Below are positions 34,466-43,667 of a stretch of 64,000 nt of DNA, in pieces. The DNA lies in assembly GCA_903923395.1 (NCBI GenBank), contig CAIXXM010000037.1, forward strand, positions 1 through 64,000, written 5' to 3'. Source of the DNA: an uncultured Acidobacteriia bacterium. Its GTDB lineage: Bacteria; Acidobacteriota; Terriglobia; Bryobacterales; Bryobacteraceae. The translations under genes and the position numbers were made by a program. Numbering within the stretch: the first letter of the stretch is position 1; every line of letters begins with the position of its first letter. The notes below the pieces were generated by a model that saw nothing but the letters and a program-made list of their open reading frames with translations, had not been told where the DNA came from and searched no databases.

Positions 34466-36711
34466 CCAATCGTCTCGTCGAGTTCAGGCGCAGGGTCCAG
34501 GTGATCCTGCAATTCCTTCCGCAAATCGGCAATCGCTTCCTCGCGGCGGCCATCTTCGTTGAGGTCCTTCTCCAGGCGGCGCAGCGCCACACCCAAAACG
34601 TCGCGGTGATGCAGCTTCGAACCGAAGACTTCCTCGGTCAAGCCAAGCCACAAACGGTGCGTCAGGTCGACATCTTCGGGCCACAAACGCGGCGGATGCG
34701 GTCCCAGATTGACGAACAGAGACGGACGCCCCGGCGCAATGACTTCGAGCGAGAACGGCTGACGCGGCTCCGGCAAATGCTCCCACGCCTGCCCGATACG
34801 CCGGGCCAGTTCATCGGAATCCATGCGCAAGGAGGCACCGGTAACCACTCGGGAAGCAGTTAATTTGGCGGCTGTGTGCACAATGGCATCGAAGGGGTCA
34901 ACGCTGGGAACCACCAGCAGCTCCACCGTCTTGCCTTCCTTTTCCGCCATCTCCACGACCTTGGTGAACAACTCGCGCTCATAGTCAGTGAAGAGCTGGT
35001 TTTCAGCCAGTTGGTATTCCCCGGCACCGGAAGATACCTGCCGTACCGTCATCACGATGATGTCGTGCCGGCGCAGATTGGTCTTCTGGAGAATCGACCG
35101 CAGGTGCGACAAATTCGTGGTATCACGCACCGCCACAAGAATACTGCCCGGGCGCGCCCGCAGACTCGCCTCGGCAATCTCAGGCTGCATGTCGAGATTG
35201 AACTCTTCGAGGGCATGGCCCTTGTGCCGCTTCTTCTTGTTGTTGATGTGCTCAGACACCGTGAACACAACGAACAGTGCGACGGTGAATATCACGCCGT
35301 AGATCGTCGCGTACTTCTTTGAGAACAGGTTCGCAATCGCAACAAAGCCCAGCAGAACCGTAGTCGCCGCCAAACCGACCGGGAGTTCCAGCTTCCCAAT
35401 CTGGATATTGAACGGGAACTTATATTCCTGGTCATGGCGGTGGTAGCGCAACACCAGCACCCCCAGTGACTTCAGGAAGAAACTCCAGACCACACCGAAC
35501 GCATAGGCTTCACCCAGCAGGTAAACATCGCCCTGGCTGAGCACAATGGTGATGATCTGCAGAATCGCCACCAGGTTGATGATGCGCGACGTAGTGCCGA
35601 ATTTGCGGTGCGGCTTGCGGAACCAATCCACCAGAACGCCGTCCTCCGCAACCCGGTTCATCACGCCGTTGGCACCGATAATCGCCGTATTCACAGCACC
35701 GGAAAGAATCAGGACGCCCACAATCACAACCAGAACGTGGAAGGCCAGGCGCAGAATTTCCGGTCCGGCCAGATGCATCGCCAACCCGCCGAGCAGGTTG
35801 TCCACATAAGTGGGCCGGATCTTGTCCGGAATAATCAATCCAGCGAATAAAGTGATTAACCCCGTGCTCACCGCCGCATAGATACAGACGATGTTCCCGG
35901 TAATCTTGAGGTTCTTCAGCTTCGGGTAGGCGATTTCCCGGTACACCTGCGCCAGGGTTTCAAAGCCGCTCATGGAGAGCAGTGAGTGCCCGAACGCGAC
36001 GAGGATGGCAATCGCGGGAATGGTGGGCCAAATCGTGCCCTGGAACCAGCCCAGCGAGTCTTTATTAAATTCGATGTACTGCGGCAGCGGTGGCGGAGGC
36101 ACCTGTGCCGGCCCGCGCACCAGCAGCGTGATCGGGCACCAGATGAGGAAGATCACCACCATCACCGTCGTGATCTGCATAATCCGCAGGGCTTTGCCGC
36201 TCGATTCATGCATGCCCTTGATATTCAGCCACCAGAAGTAAAACGTGACAATCACCGCAAAGCCGGCGGAAAACCAGTTCGAAGGGATTTCGTAGGAATA
36301 GTGCAGCAGCTTGCTGATCTCATTCAGCAACCCGGCCAGATACTGTCCGGCGGACACCACGCTGATGGGTCCGGTGAGAATGTAATCAAACAGCAGCGAC
36401 GACACCGACAGGCGCGCGATAAATGGCCCCATGGAATCCCGCACCACGACGTAGACGCCGCCGCGTACGAACATCGAACTGCTTTCCAGATAAACAGAAC
36501 GAACCGCGAAGCTGAACAGCATCACGCCAAGGACGAACCATGGCGCACTGCGCCCGATTGCATGCTCCGCGATGCCGCCCGCGTAGAAGGCAGAAGAGGC
36601 GAGGTCCGACAGCACAATGGCTGAAGCCCGCCAGAAAGAGATAAATGCCAGCGCCACAGTGGTCGCGACTACTACTTTCGCGCCTGGACGGCTGACCTGT
36701 TCGTTGGCCAT
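34462..36711 (-). CDS. APC-family amino acid permease with cytosolic C-terminal domain
   Basis: 749 residues. The first 500 form about 12 transmembrane helices of the APC superfamily (YAGGIAEHAIGRSAPWF, FVRGGVYVVVRDSMGPFIARL, SMSGFETLAQVYREIAYPKL). Residues about 510-749 are soluble: a universal-stress-like fold (GSILVAVRDTTNLSHL, ELLVVPSVDPFDAIVHTAAKL, ASRVVTGAS) followed by an acidic helical tail. Such permease-tail fusions suggest nucleotide- or signal-gated transport. The substrate is unknown. It is divergent from cca. Confidence 0.88.
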   Translation of the reverse strand: MANEQVSRPGAKVVVATTVALAFISFWRASAIVLSDLASSAFYAGGIAEHAIGRSAPWFVLGVMLFSFAVRSVYLESSSMFVRGGVYVVVRDSMGPFIARLSVSSLLFDYILTGPISVVSAGQYLAGLLNEISKLLHYSYEIPSNWFSAGFAVIVTFYFWWLNIKGMHESSGKALRIMQITTVMVVIFLIWCPITLLVRGPAQVPPPPLPQYIEFNKDSLGWFQGTIWPTIPAIAILVAFGHSLLSMSGFETLAQVYREIAYPKLKNLKITGNIVCIYAAVSTGLITLFAGLIIPDKIRPTYVDNLLGGLAMHLAGPEILRLAFHVLVVIVGVLILSGAVNTAIIGANGVMNRVAEDGVLVDWFRKPHRKFGTTSRIINLVAILQIITIVLSQGDVYLLGEAYAFGVVWSFFLKSLGVLVLRYHRHDQEYKFPFNIQIGKLELPVGLAATTVLLGFVAIANLFSKKYATIYGVIFTVALFVVFTVSEHINNKKKRHKGHALEEFNLDMQPEIAEASLRARPGSILVAVRDTTNLSHLRSILQKTNLRRHDIIVMTVRQVSSGAGEYQLAENQLFTDYERELFTKVVEMAEKEGKTVELLVVPSVDPFDAIVHTAAKLTASRVVTGASLRMDSDELARRIGQAWEHLPEPRQPFSLEVIAPGRPSLFVNLGPHPPRLWPEDVDLTHRLWLGLTEEVFGSKLHHRDVLGVALRRLEKDLNEDGRREEAIADLRKELQDHLDPAPELDETIG

Positions 36712-36791
36712 AGGGTCAGGTGTTGACGTCTGTCATTGTAGCGGGTTGTCTGCAACGTTAGTACGGGAACTTACGCGTTTACTATGAAAGC

Positions 36792-38129
36792 GTGACTGGA
36801 CAACAACTCGCGGAATCGATCACACGGCGCATCCGGGAGTCCGGGGGTGAGGCGTTTTTCGTCGGCGGCTGCGTGCGGGATCTGCTGCTGGGCCGCATTC
36901 CCAAGGATTTTGACGTCGCCACTTCCCTGCCCCCGGAACGCCTGCAGTCGCTCTTCCCCGGCGCCGGCCTGGTTGGCGCACACTTCGGCGTTGTGCTGGT
37001 GTCACAGGGAGGAGTGAGTGTCGAAGTCGCCACCTACCGCAGCGATGGCAACTACGTCGATGGCCGCCGCCCGGAGACCGTCCAGTTTGAAACAGACGCC
37101 CGCCAGGATGCCCTACGCCGGGACTTTACCGTCAACGCCCTCTTCCTGGACCCTTTCACGGGAAAAATAGAAGACTTCACCGGCGGCCAGGCAGATCTGC
37201 AAGCCCGCCTCATCCGCGCCATCGGCAATCCGCGCTCGCGTTTTGAAGAAGATCACCTGCGGCTGCTGCGCGCGGTGCGGTTTGCCGCTGTCCTGGATTT
37301 CGAGATCGAACCAGCCACCCTCGACGCGATCACGCAGATGGCACCGCTCGTCGCAAACGTTGCGCCGGAGCGCATTCGCGATGAAATCAGCCGCATTCTG
37401 ACGGGCGCGCACCCCCGCCGCGGCTTCGAACTGCTGCATGCAACCGGACTGCTGCGCCAGATCCTGCCCGAAGTGGAAGCCCTGCGGGGCGTGGAACAAC
37501 CGCCGCAGTTCCATCCGGAAGGCGATGTTTGGACCCACACGATGCTGATGCTCGACAGTCTGTGCGAACCTTCACTGACTCTCGCGCTGGGCGTCCTCTT
37601 CCACGACATCGGCAAGCCCGGCACCTTCCGCATTGCCGACCGCATCCGCTTTGATGGACACGTGGAACTCGGCATGAAAATCGCGGCCGAAGCGCTCCAT
37701 CGCCTGCGCTATCCAGGCCAGATCGTTGAACAGGCCGTCGCTTTGGTGGAAAACCACATGAAGTTCGCTGCGGTGACCAGAATGCGGGAGAGCACACTGA
37801 AGCGCTTTCTGCGAATGCCGCGCTTCGAAGAGCATCTCGAACTCCATCGCGCGGACTGCCTGTCAAGCCACCGCCAACTCGACCACTACGAGTTCGCCAA
37901 ACAACGGCTGCAGGACTTGCCGCAGGAGGCACTGCGTCCGGCGCCGCTGATTACGGGCCGCGATCTACTGGCGCAAGGCTGGCAACCGGGGCCCGCGATG
38001 GGTGCTGTGCTGCGCGAAATCGAGGATGCCCAACTCGAAGGGACACTCACCACCGCGGCGGAAGCTCTCGACTACGCGGCACAGAAGCTCAAAAGCGCAC
38101 AGGGTGCGGTGCGCACCATCAGAAGTTGA
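36792..38129 (+). CDS. cca: CCA tRNA nucleotidyltransferase with HD domain
   Basis: 445 residues from GTG. Class II nucleotidyltransferase motifs: FVGGCVRDLLLGRIPKDFDVAT (DxD metal site), RRDFTVNALFLDP, and the RRxxR-like nucleotide-selecting segment EDHLRLLRAVRFAA. A C-terminal HD domain (FHDIGKPGTF, VENHMKF) is present. It adds or repairs the 3' CCA of tRNA. An ATG 8 nt upstream is out of frame. The tRNA-Gly gene in this window already encodes its CCA, so a repair role there is likely. Confidence 0.93.
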   Translation: MTGQQLAESITRRIRESGGEAFFVGGCVRDLLLGRIPKDFDVATSLPPERLQSLFPGAGLVGAHFGVVLVSQGGVSVEVATYRSDGNYVDGRRPETVQFETDARQDALRRDFTVNALFLDPFTGKIEDFTGGQADLQARLIRAIGNPRSRFEEDHLRLLRAVRFAAVLDFEIEPATLDAITQMAPLVANVAPERIRDEISRILTGAHPRRGFELLHATGLLRQILPEVEALRGVEQPPQFHPEGDVWTHTMLMLDSLCEPSLTLALGVLFHDIGKPGTFRIADRIRFDGHVELGMKIAAEALHRLRYPGQIVEQAVALVENHMKFAAVTRMRESTLKRFLRMPRFEEHLELHRADCLSSHRQLDHYEFAKQRLQDLPQEALRPAPLITGRDLLAQGWQPGPAMGAVLREIEDAQLEGTLTTAAEALDYAAQKLKSAQGAVRTIRS

Positions 38130-38149
38130 GAAACACCGTCGCACCGCAC

Positions 38150-38271
38150 TCCGTTGTGCGGCGGTTCCGCTAAAGCCGCACAGGCGCAAGGGCCGCGCCC
38201 GCAAACTCGATCAGCAACCGCAGTGTTCAGGCGGCCCGAAGTCGTCCGTTGTGCGGCGGTTCCGCCAAAGC
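38150..38271. repeat. pair of 27-bp direct repeats after cca
   Basis: The unit TCCGTTGTGCGGCGGTTCCG plus YAAAGC occurs at 38150-38176 and 38245-38271 with one mismatch. The copies are 68 bp apart between cca and the convergent rmuC; the second reaches the rmuC stop codon. The intervening sequence is GC-rich and has no gene. Confidence 0.7.
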
Positions 38272-39518
38272 TAGTCGCCGCCCGCCGCGAACAGCCGTGG
38301 CATTTCATGCACGTCCGCCAGCACCTCCGGCGTTTCCACACCCCGCAGCTTCTTCTCAATCACACGGTTGCGGCGCTCGGCTTCATCAATCGTGTTGCCG
38401 GCCTCTTCGATCTTCTTCTTGACCTTGGCAAGCACGCCGCCATATTGCTGGAATTGCGATTTCACCTCGCCCAGCACCTTCCAAACCTCGCTCGACCGTT
38501 CCTGGATCGCCAGCGTCTTGAAGCCCATTTGCAGGCTGTTGAGGATCGCGGCGAAGGTCGTGGGTCCGGCGAGAATCACGCGGAAATCCCGCTGCAGCGT
38601 TTCCGTCAACCCCGGTCGCCGCAACGTTTCCGCATACAAACCTTCCGTGGCCAGGAAGATGATTCCGAAATCCGTGGTCTTCGGAGGCGCGAGATACTTC
38701 GAAGCAAAGGTCTTCGCGCAGCCCTTCACCGCCGTCTCCAATTCCCTGGCAGCATCCTCCACCGCGGCCGCATCGCCCTTCTCCGCCGCCAGTGACAAGC
38801 GCTGGTAGGCCTCCATCGGGAACTTGGCGTCAATCGGGAGCCACACATCATCGCCCTTGCCGGAACCGGGCAGGCGGATGGCAAACTCCACGCGCTCTGT
38901 GTTGCCCTTCGGCGAAACATTCCGCTCAAACTGTTCCGGTGCCAAAATCTGTTGCAGAATATTCTCAAGCTGAACTTCGCCCCAGGCGCCGCGCGTTGTC
39001 ACATTACTGAGCACGCGCTTGAGATCGCCCACGCCGGAGGCCAGCGTCTGCATCTCCCCAAGACCGCGCTGCACCTGCTCCAGCCGTTCGCTCACCAGTT
39101 TGAAGGACGCGCCGAGGCGGGCTTCCAGCGTGCCCTGCAGCTTCTCATCCACCGTTTGGCGCATTTCATCGAGCTTCTTCTCATTGCCCTGTTGCAGCGC
39201 AAAGAGCCGCGCATCCACCAAACCGCGGATCTTCTCGAGCGAGGCTTCCGTGGCCGTGCGGTTCAGTTCCAGCGCTTCCATCAATTCGCGGCGGAGCGCC
39301 CGGCTGTCCTCGGCATTGCGGATTTGCGTCCGCCCCAGTTCCTCACGCAGACGGTGCTCCAGCGCTTCCTGCGAACGGAGAATGGCCGCATGGCGCTCTG
39401 CATCCAGAGGTTCCGTGTTCACAGGCGGTGGCACTTCCACTCGCCGCGTGCGAAAGATCAGGATGAGGTTCAACAGGACAAGCGCGACAAGCAGGGAGGT
39501 GGTGAGGATAGAAAACAT
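38271..39518 (-). CDS. rmuC: RmuC-family DNA recombination protein
   Basis: 415 residues. An N-terminal transmembrane helix (TSLLVALVLLNLILIF) is followed by a coiled coil over about residues 40-150. The RmuC nuclease-like core has GAWGEVQLENILQQIL, LPIDAKFPMEAYQRL and VILAGPTTFAAILNSLQMGF. RmuC limits recombination at inverted repeats and may act as an envelope-associated nuclease against foreign DNA. It is the last gene of the minus-strand operon starting at 46148. Confidence 0.92.
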   Translation of the reverse strand: MFSILTTSLLVALVLLNLILIFRTRRVEVPPPVNTEPLDAERHAAILRSQEALEHRLREELGRTQIRNAEDSRALRRELMEALELNRTATEASLEKIRGLVDARLFALQQGNEKKLDEMRQTVDEKLQGTLEARLGASFKLVSERLEQVQRGLGEMQTLASGVGDLKRVLSNVTTRGAWGEVQLENILQQILAPEQFERNVSPKGNTERVEFAIRLPGSGKGDDVWLPIDAKFPMEAYQRLSLAAEKGDAAAVEDAARELETAVKGCAKTFASKYLAPPKTTDFGIIFLATEGLYAETLRRPGLTETLQRDFRVILAGPTTFAAILNSLQMGFKTLAIQERSSEVWKVLGEVKSQFQQYGGVLAKVKKKIEEAGNTIDEAERRNRVIEKKLRGVETPEVLADVHEMPRLFAAGGD

Positions 39519-39535
39519 TTTCGGTACCGCTTGTT

Positions 39536-40921
39536 CTAGGGTACCGCGCCGGGAGAGGCCCAGATCGATTGACAGGCCTTCGCCACCGCCGGATCATCCA
39601 CGCCCGAAAAGCCGAAGCCGTTCCAATGGTAGGCAGCCGTCCGTGTCTCTTTCGAGCCGGGTTGCAGCGCCACAAAGGAATCCTTCCTGTGCAGTGCGCA
39701 GATCACTCCATCGCCGCCTGGCAGGATTTGCGCGTCCAGCAGCGGCCAGGCCAGAGCACTGCCGCGCCACTTCGCCACCAGACCGCGCGGCCCAAGCTCA
39801 TACACATATGGACGGACGCCCTCTTCCCCGTCGATGGGCGAAGCGTGACGCTCCAGAGTAAAGAGCAGTTCCTTGCCATCAAACCGGCCGGACTCCACCG
39901 AGAGCAGTGACATCACCTGGGAACGCCAGACACGCTGCGTTCCATTCCAGCCTTCGATGTGATGGCCCGCTTCCGTACTTCCACCGCGTAACTGAATGTC
40001 GCTGACTGTTTTCACGGCCAGGTTGACCGGGCAGGCGTCGAGCACGGCCTTCTTCCCGGTAAGTGCGGGAAACGAAGAACCTGCTGGCGTCTCCGTCCCG
40101 ATCCCGCTGCACTGTAACTTGCCGCCATGAATCCGGCAATCCGCAATCAGCCCCTGCTTGGTTGCCGGATACTTCTGATCAAACAAGTGATTTCCCAGGG
40201 AATAAAACACTGGTTTGCCGCTGATGCATTGCGCGTCCTGCACCACGTGCGGATGATGCCCCATAATTACATCCGCACCATTGGCGACCAGCCATGCCGC
40301 CATGTCCTGCTGCTGTTGATTCGGCCACTCCAGTAACTCACTGCCCCAATGGATAGAGAGGATGACCAACTCCGCAAGATTGCGCGCCAGGCGCAGCTTT
40401 TGACGCATCGCCACGGATGAGATCTCTTCCTTCGCTCCATCCCGCCCAGGCACAGTAGAAACGGCAATGACCGCGACCTTGTGACCTGCCACAGTGACAA
40501 ACACAGGAGATTGTTCGAAGGAAATGGCCTCCAGCCCACCTTGCTGCAAAGCCGCCGCAGTGTCAAGCACGCCCTTGGGGCCTAAGTCATGGGCATGGTT
40601 ATTGGATATCCCCATGGCCCGAAAGCCGGCCTGCTGCAACATAGGAATGAGCGATGGTGGAATCGCAAAGCACGGCTGAGATAACTCCGCAGGCAAACAG
40701 TCCGCCCCGCTTCCCACTGCACCTTCCAGATTTCCCAGTACCCAATCCGCGCTTTGCAATAACTTCTGCACACCTGCAAATGGGAACTGATGCGTTTGTT
40801 CTATCTCCACACGGACCTGTCTCGACAGCAACACATCTCCGGTAAATAAGAAGCGTGCGTCCTGCGCGGATGCCAGCATACAGGCGATGAAGAGAGTTAG
40901 AAAGGCTTTCGCGCCGGGCAT
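39536..40921 (-). CDS. CapA-family (PGA_cap) metallophosphatase-like protein
   Basis: 461 residues from ATG 40921. The N-terminal hydrophobic segment is a signal peptide (KAFLTLFIACMLASAQ). PGA_cap motifs: FTGDVLLSRQV, NLEGAV, GISNNHAHDLG, IHWGSE, MGHHPHV and YSLGNHLFDQ, all predicted metal ligands of a calcineurin-like fold. CapA proteins are linked to poly-gamma-glutamate capsule export; without capB/C here a broader envelope role is likely. The start lies 25 nt inside the 3' end of the upstream DUF3160 gene. Confidence 0.85.
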   Translation of the reverse strand: MPGAKAFLTLFIACMLASAQDARFLFTGDVLLSRQVRVEIEQTHQFPFAGVQKLLQSADWVLGNLEGAVGSGADCLPAELSQPCFAIPPSLIPMLQQAGFRAMGISNNHAHDLGPKGVLDTAAALQQGGLEAISFEQSPVFVTVAGHKVAVIAVSTVPGRDGAKEEISSVAMRQKLRLARNLAELVILSIHWGSELLEWPNQQQQDMAAWLVANGADVIMGHHPHVVQDAQCISGKPVFYSLGNHLFDQKYPATKQGLIADCRIHGGKLQCSGIGTETPAGSSFPALTGKKAVLDACPVNLAVKTVSDIQLRGGSTEAGHHIEGWNGTQRVWRSQVMSLLSVESGRFDGKELLFTLERHASPIDGEEGVRPYVYELGPRGLVAKWRGSALAWPLLDAQILPGGDGVICALHRKDSFVALQPGSKETRTAAYHWNGFGFSGVDDPAVAKACQSIWASPGAVP

Positions 40922-43656
40922 GAGAGGTTCTTCTCCGTAACATAGGGCGTAACCCATGCAGGCCGCTGCCGGGAACTTACTTGTTTCAGCCACTCCGCAT
41001 CATTCATCAACCCCGGGGAGGAAAATTCATAGAACGAATAAACCGGACCCTTCACAATCTCGCGTCTTCCGTAGAAAGGCACAACATGATTCCATTCCAG
41101 TGGCCGGCCCACAGCGACCATCTGATAGGGCGGACCACCCCGGACACCGGCGATCTCCACAATCTTCGGGATGGGATTCGGAGTGGAAAGTGCCAGATCC
41201 TTATTCGCGAGACTCTTGAAGACCAGAAAGTGATGTTCCGCCACACGCCCGAAGTAGAGAATCTCTTCATAGTCCTGCGCGCTGGGGGCTTCGCCGCGGA
41301 GCTCCTTCTCGGCAATACTCTGGAACAAACGGGCTTTCGCGGCGGTTTCATTCAGCCGCTTGATCAACCCTTGTTGCAGTGCCGCGCCGTTGTCTTTTCC
41401 GGCTTCAGCATCCTTGCCGATCATTGCCGCGGCTGAGGTAAACATGCCCGCGATACTGCCGAAAGTCGCCGGATCCGGTTCCACATAACCGCGCGGCGGA
41501 CGCATCACAATTGCCTCGAAGCCCGCCTCGCCACATTCCGCACTGACGCGCTCATTGACCAGCACCGTGGCGTGCCGCAACGTCGCCCAGGAGGCAAGTC
41601 CCGTCTGCAGCCGCTTGGTGCGCCACAGACCTTCATCGAGTGGTCCGCCAGGGGACGGCACAGTATCGGCCCATTGCTGCGCCAGCGTGGAGAGCCACTG
41701 GTCATAGAGGGTTGGGTTCCGCACCGTTTGATTCCTCGCCTGTAACGCAGTGATCGCGCTCTTCAGTTGCGGATGCCGGGCCATATCTTCCCCGAGCAGC
41801 GCGATCGCGAAGTTGCTCCCCAGCGCCGCAGCGACATCAAGCGCCGCGGGTTGCAGACGTCCCGTGATGCGTTCCCCGGCCGGCCAATCCGTATGATCGA
41901 CCGTCGAATACAGGGCTTCGTTGTCAAAACCCCAGCCCAGCGGGAATAACTGCGGAAACAGCTCCGGCCGCTTCACATAACTTCTTGTTACCTTTGGTGA
42001 ATCATCCCAAAGTAATGGCGCTCTGCCGGGTGCGATGAAGTCCTGATAAGTGGCTGCCCAATTGCGGGCGGCACGCTTTACCTCCGCGGGCAGTTGTTCC
42101 AATTCCGCAGTCGGCCACCGAAGTGACGCCACCCGCGTCAGGTAATGGAAGGCCTTGAAGTACTGCGCGGATGCCGTATCTGCCGTGTAATGCCCCCTTG
42201 GTTTGAGTTCGCTGTAATCAAACGGCACACCCAGGACAGCAGAGCTGAAGCTCCCTTCTGCCTTCGTGATACGCTGCACCTCCGCACTGCCCTGCTGTTC
42301 CTTCCGCAAAGCACCGAGCGTGGCAAATACGTTGGCCCATTTTGAACCGGGATGCGCCTTCTGCAAAGCTGCATGCGCCTGTTCCACGAAAGACCAAAAG
42401 GCGGGAATCCCGGCCTGCCTTTCGCGCAGGATAAAGGTGCCTTCGTAAGCGGCTGCGAATAACTCCCAGAAACTATCCGTCGTCACCAGGTAAGGGCGGG
42501 TCGGCGTCGATGCATCAAAGTCACCGCAGTAATACAGTTCTGTATCGTAAAGCTGGTAGAGTTGGTCGTGATCCTCACGGTTTCGAAACAGGCCCCCCTG
42601 CTTCGTGAATAAGTTCGTGTCAGACGCTGACTCGGTAAACATCCACGCATTCTCCACGTCCGCCAAAGGGATCTGCAGCGGAATGAATTGCAACACGGAT
42701 GCCGTGGCATTGCGAACCAGGCCCACAATACCGCGTCCATCGGGCACCGAAGAGGGTGCAGAGATGAGCCGTAAGCCTTCTGCCTGCTTCTGCTTCACGG
42801 CTCCCCGCTCCAATAAGACCTCGATGCCATCGGTGCCACTTGTCCAATGCAGGACACCCATGCCGTTCGGCGTTGCTGTTACCGTGCCGCCGCAGAAATC
42901 TCTGCCAAACATCCGCGCTGACTTACCCCAGTGATCCCTGTCATAGGCAGCAGACTGGAAACATCCGCCACCGTTCTCCCAGATCAACAAATGCCCGGCG
43001 GGATGAAAGCCCACGGGCAGAGCCGAAGCCGCGGTCAAAGTGCTGGGAACCACATCGGCTTCCAGCGACTCCGCTGTTGTTACACCGTCCTTAGGGCCAA
43101 TGACTTGATACTCACGCGTGCCATCTTCGGTAATGGACTGCGTGGCATAGCCGCCCGCATCCAACTTAGTCCCAAAGAAGAGGCGGTACGCTTGCACATC
43201 GCCTTTACCCTTCGGGTTCGGCACCAGGAAGGGCCTTGGCCCCGGCACTAAGCGGCGAATCTCACGCTTCGACGAATAGATCTGGCGCGCCTGCCAAGTG
43301 TTTCCGGTCCGGTCCACACGCAGGATCACCCACATCCCGTCCCGCTGCCCCGCCACGAAGAACGCATCACCCAGGGGATGCCACGCAATGGCGCGGGCCT
43401 GTAGTCCGGCAGGAACATCCCAGGCATTCCGCAACCCGCCAGCAACGATATCCCACAACTGCACCCGCTGCGGCGTCAGCACCGCGACAACCGGCCCCGT
43501 TGTTGCCACGTCATAATCCAACACACGCACCCCAGCGGGCAGCGCGATTTGCCGGGGAGTATCTGGAGACGGAATAACCCGGACCGCAGGGGCATCAAAG
43601 ACAGAAGCCCCGTACAGCGGAGCAAGAAACAGCAGGAATGCCGGCAGCACGCGCAT
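40897..43656 (-). CDS. secreted DUF3160-family protein with N-terminal propeller-like region
   Basis: 919 residues. A signal peptide (FLLFLAPLYGAS) leads to a WD40/propeller-like N-terminal region over about residues 20-330 (VLTPQRVQLWDIVAGGLRNAW). A DUF3160 domain follows (YFKAFHYLTRVASLRW, RGYVEPDPATFGSIAG, VNERVSAECGEAG, VPFYGRREIVKGPVYSFYEF). DUF3160 proteins are extracytoplasmic and uncharacterised. The gene begins 11 nt after the acyl-ligase fusion stops and overlaps the CapA gene. Confidence 0.8.
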   Translation of the reverse strand: MRVLPAFLLFLAPLYGASVFDAPAVRVIPSPDTPRQIALPAGVRVLDYDVATTGPVVAVLTPQRVQLWDIVAGGLRNAWDVPAGLQARAIAWHPLGDAFFVAGQRDGMWVILRVDRTGNTWQARQIYSSKREIRRLVPGPRPFLVPNPKGKGDVQAYRLFFGTKLDAGGYATQSITEDGTREYQVIGPKDGVTTAESLEADVVPSTLTAASALPVGFHPAGHLLIWENGGGCFQSAAYDRDHWGKSARMFGRDFCGGTVTATPNGMGVLHWTSGTDGIEVLLERGAVKQKQAEGLRLISAPSSVPDGRGIVGLVRNATASVLQFIPLQIPLADVENAWMFTESASDTNLFTKQGGLFRNREDHDQLYQLYDTELYYCGDFDASTPTRPYLVTTDSFWELFAAAYEGTFILRERQAGIPAFWSFVEQAHAALQKAHPGSKWANVFATLGALRKEQQGSAEVQRITKAEGSFSSAVLGVPFDYSELKPRGHYTADTASAQYFKAFHYLTRVASLRWPTAELEQLPAEVKRAARNWAATYQDFIAPGRAPLLWDDSPKVTRSYVKRPELFPQLFPLGWGFDNEALYSTVDHTDWPAGERITGRLQPAALDVAAALGSNFAIALLGEDMARHPQLKSAITALQARNQTVRNPTLYDQWLSTLAQQWADTVPSPGGPLDEGLWRTKRLQTGLASWATLRHATVLVNERVSAECGEAGFEAIVMRPPRGYVEPDPATFGSIAGMFTSAAAMIGKDAEAGKDNGAALQQGLIKRLNETAAKARLFQSIAEKELRGEAPSAQDYEEILYFGRVAEHHFLVFKSLANKDLALSTPNPIPKIVEIAGVRGGPPYQMVAVGRPLEWNHVVPFYGRREIVKGPVYSFYEFSSPGLMNDAEWLKQVSSRQRPAWVTPYVTEKNLSCPARKPF

Positions 43657-43667
43657 ATTGGCCTAGA

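Noticed and set aside
38150-38271. Two-repeat CRISPR remnant
   Set aside because: Only two copies, spacing of 68 bp, no leader and no cas genes in the window.
40922-40993. Upstream start for the CapA-like protein
   Set aside because: It would place 24 non-hydrophobic residues before a clear signal peptide and extend the overlap with the DUF3160 gene.
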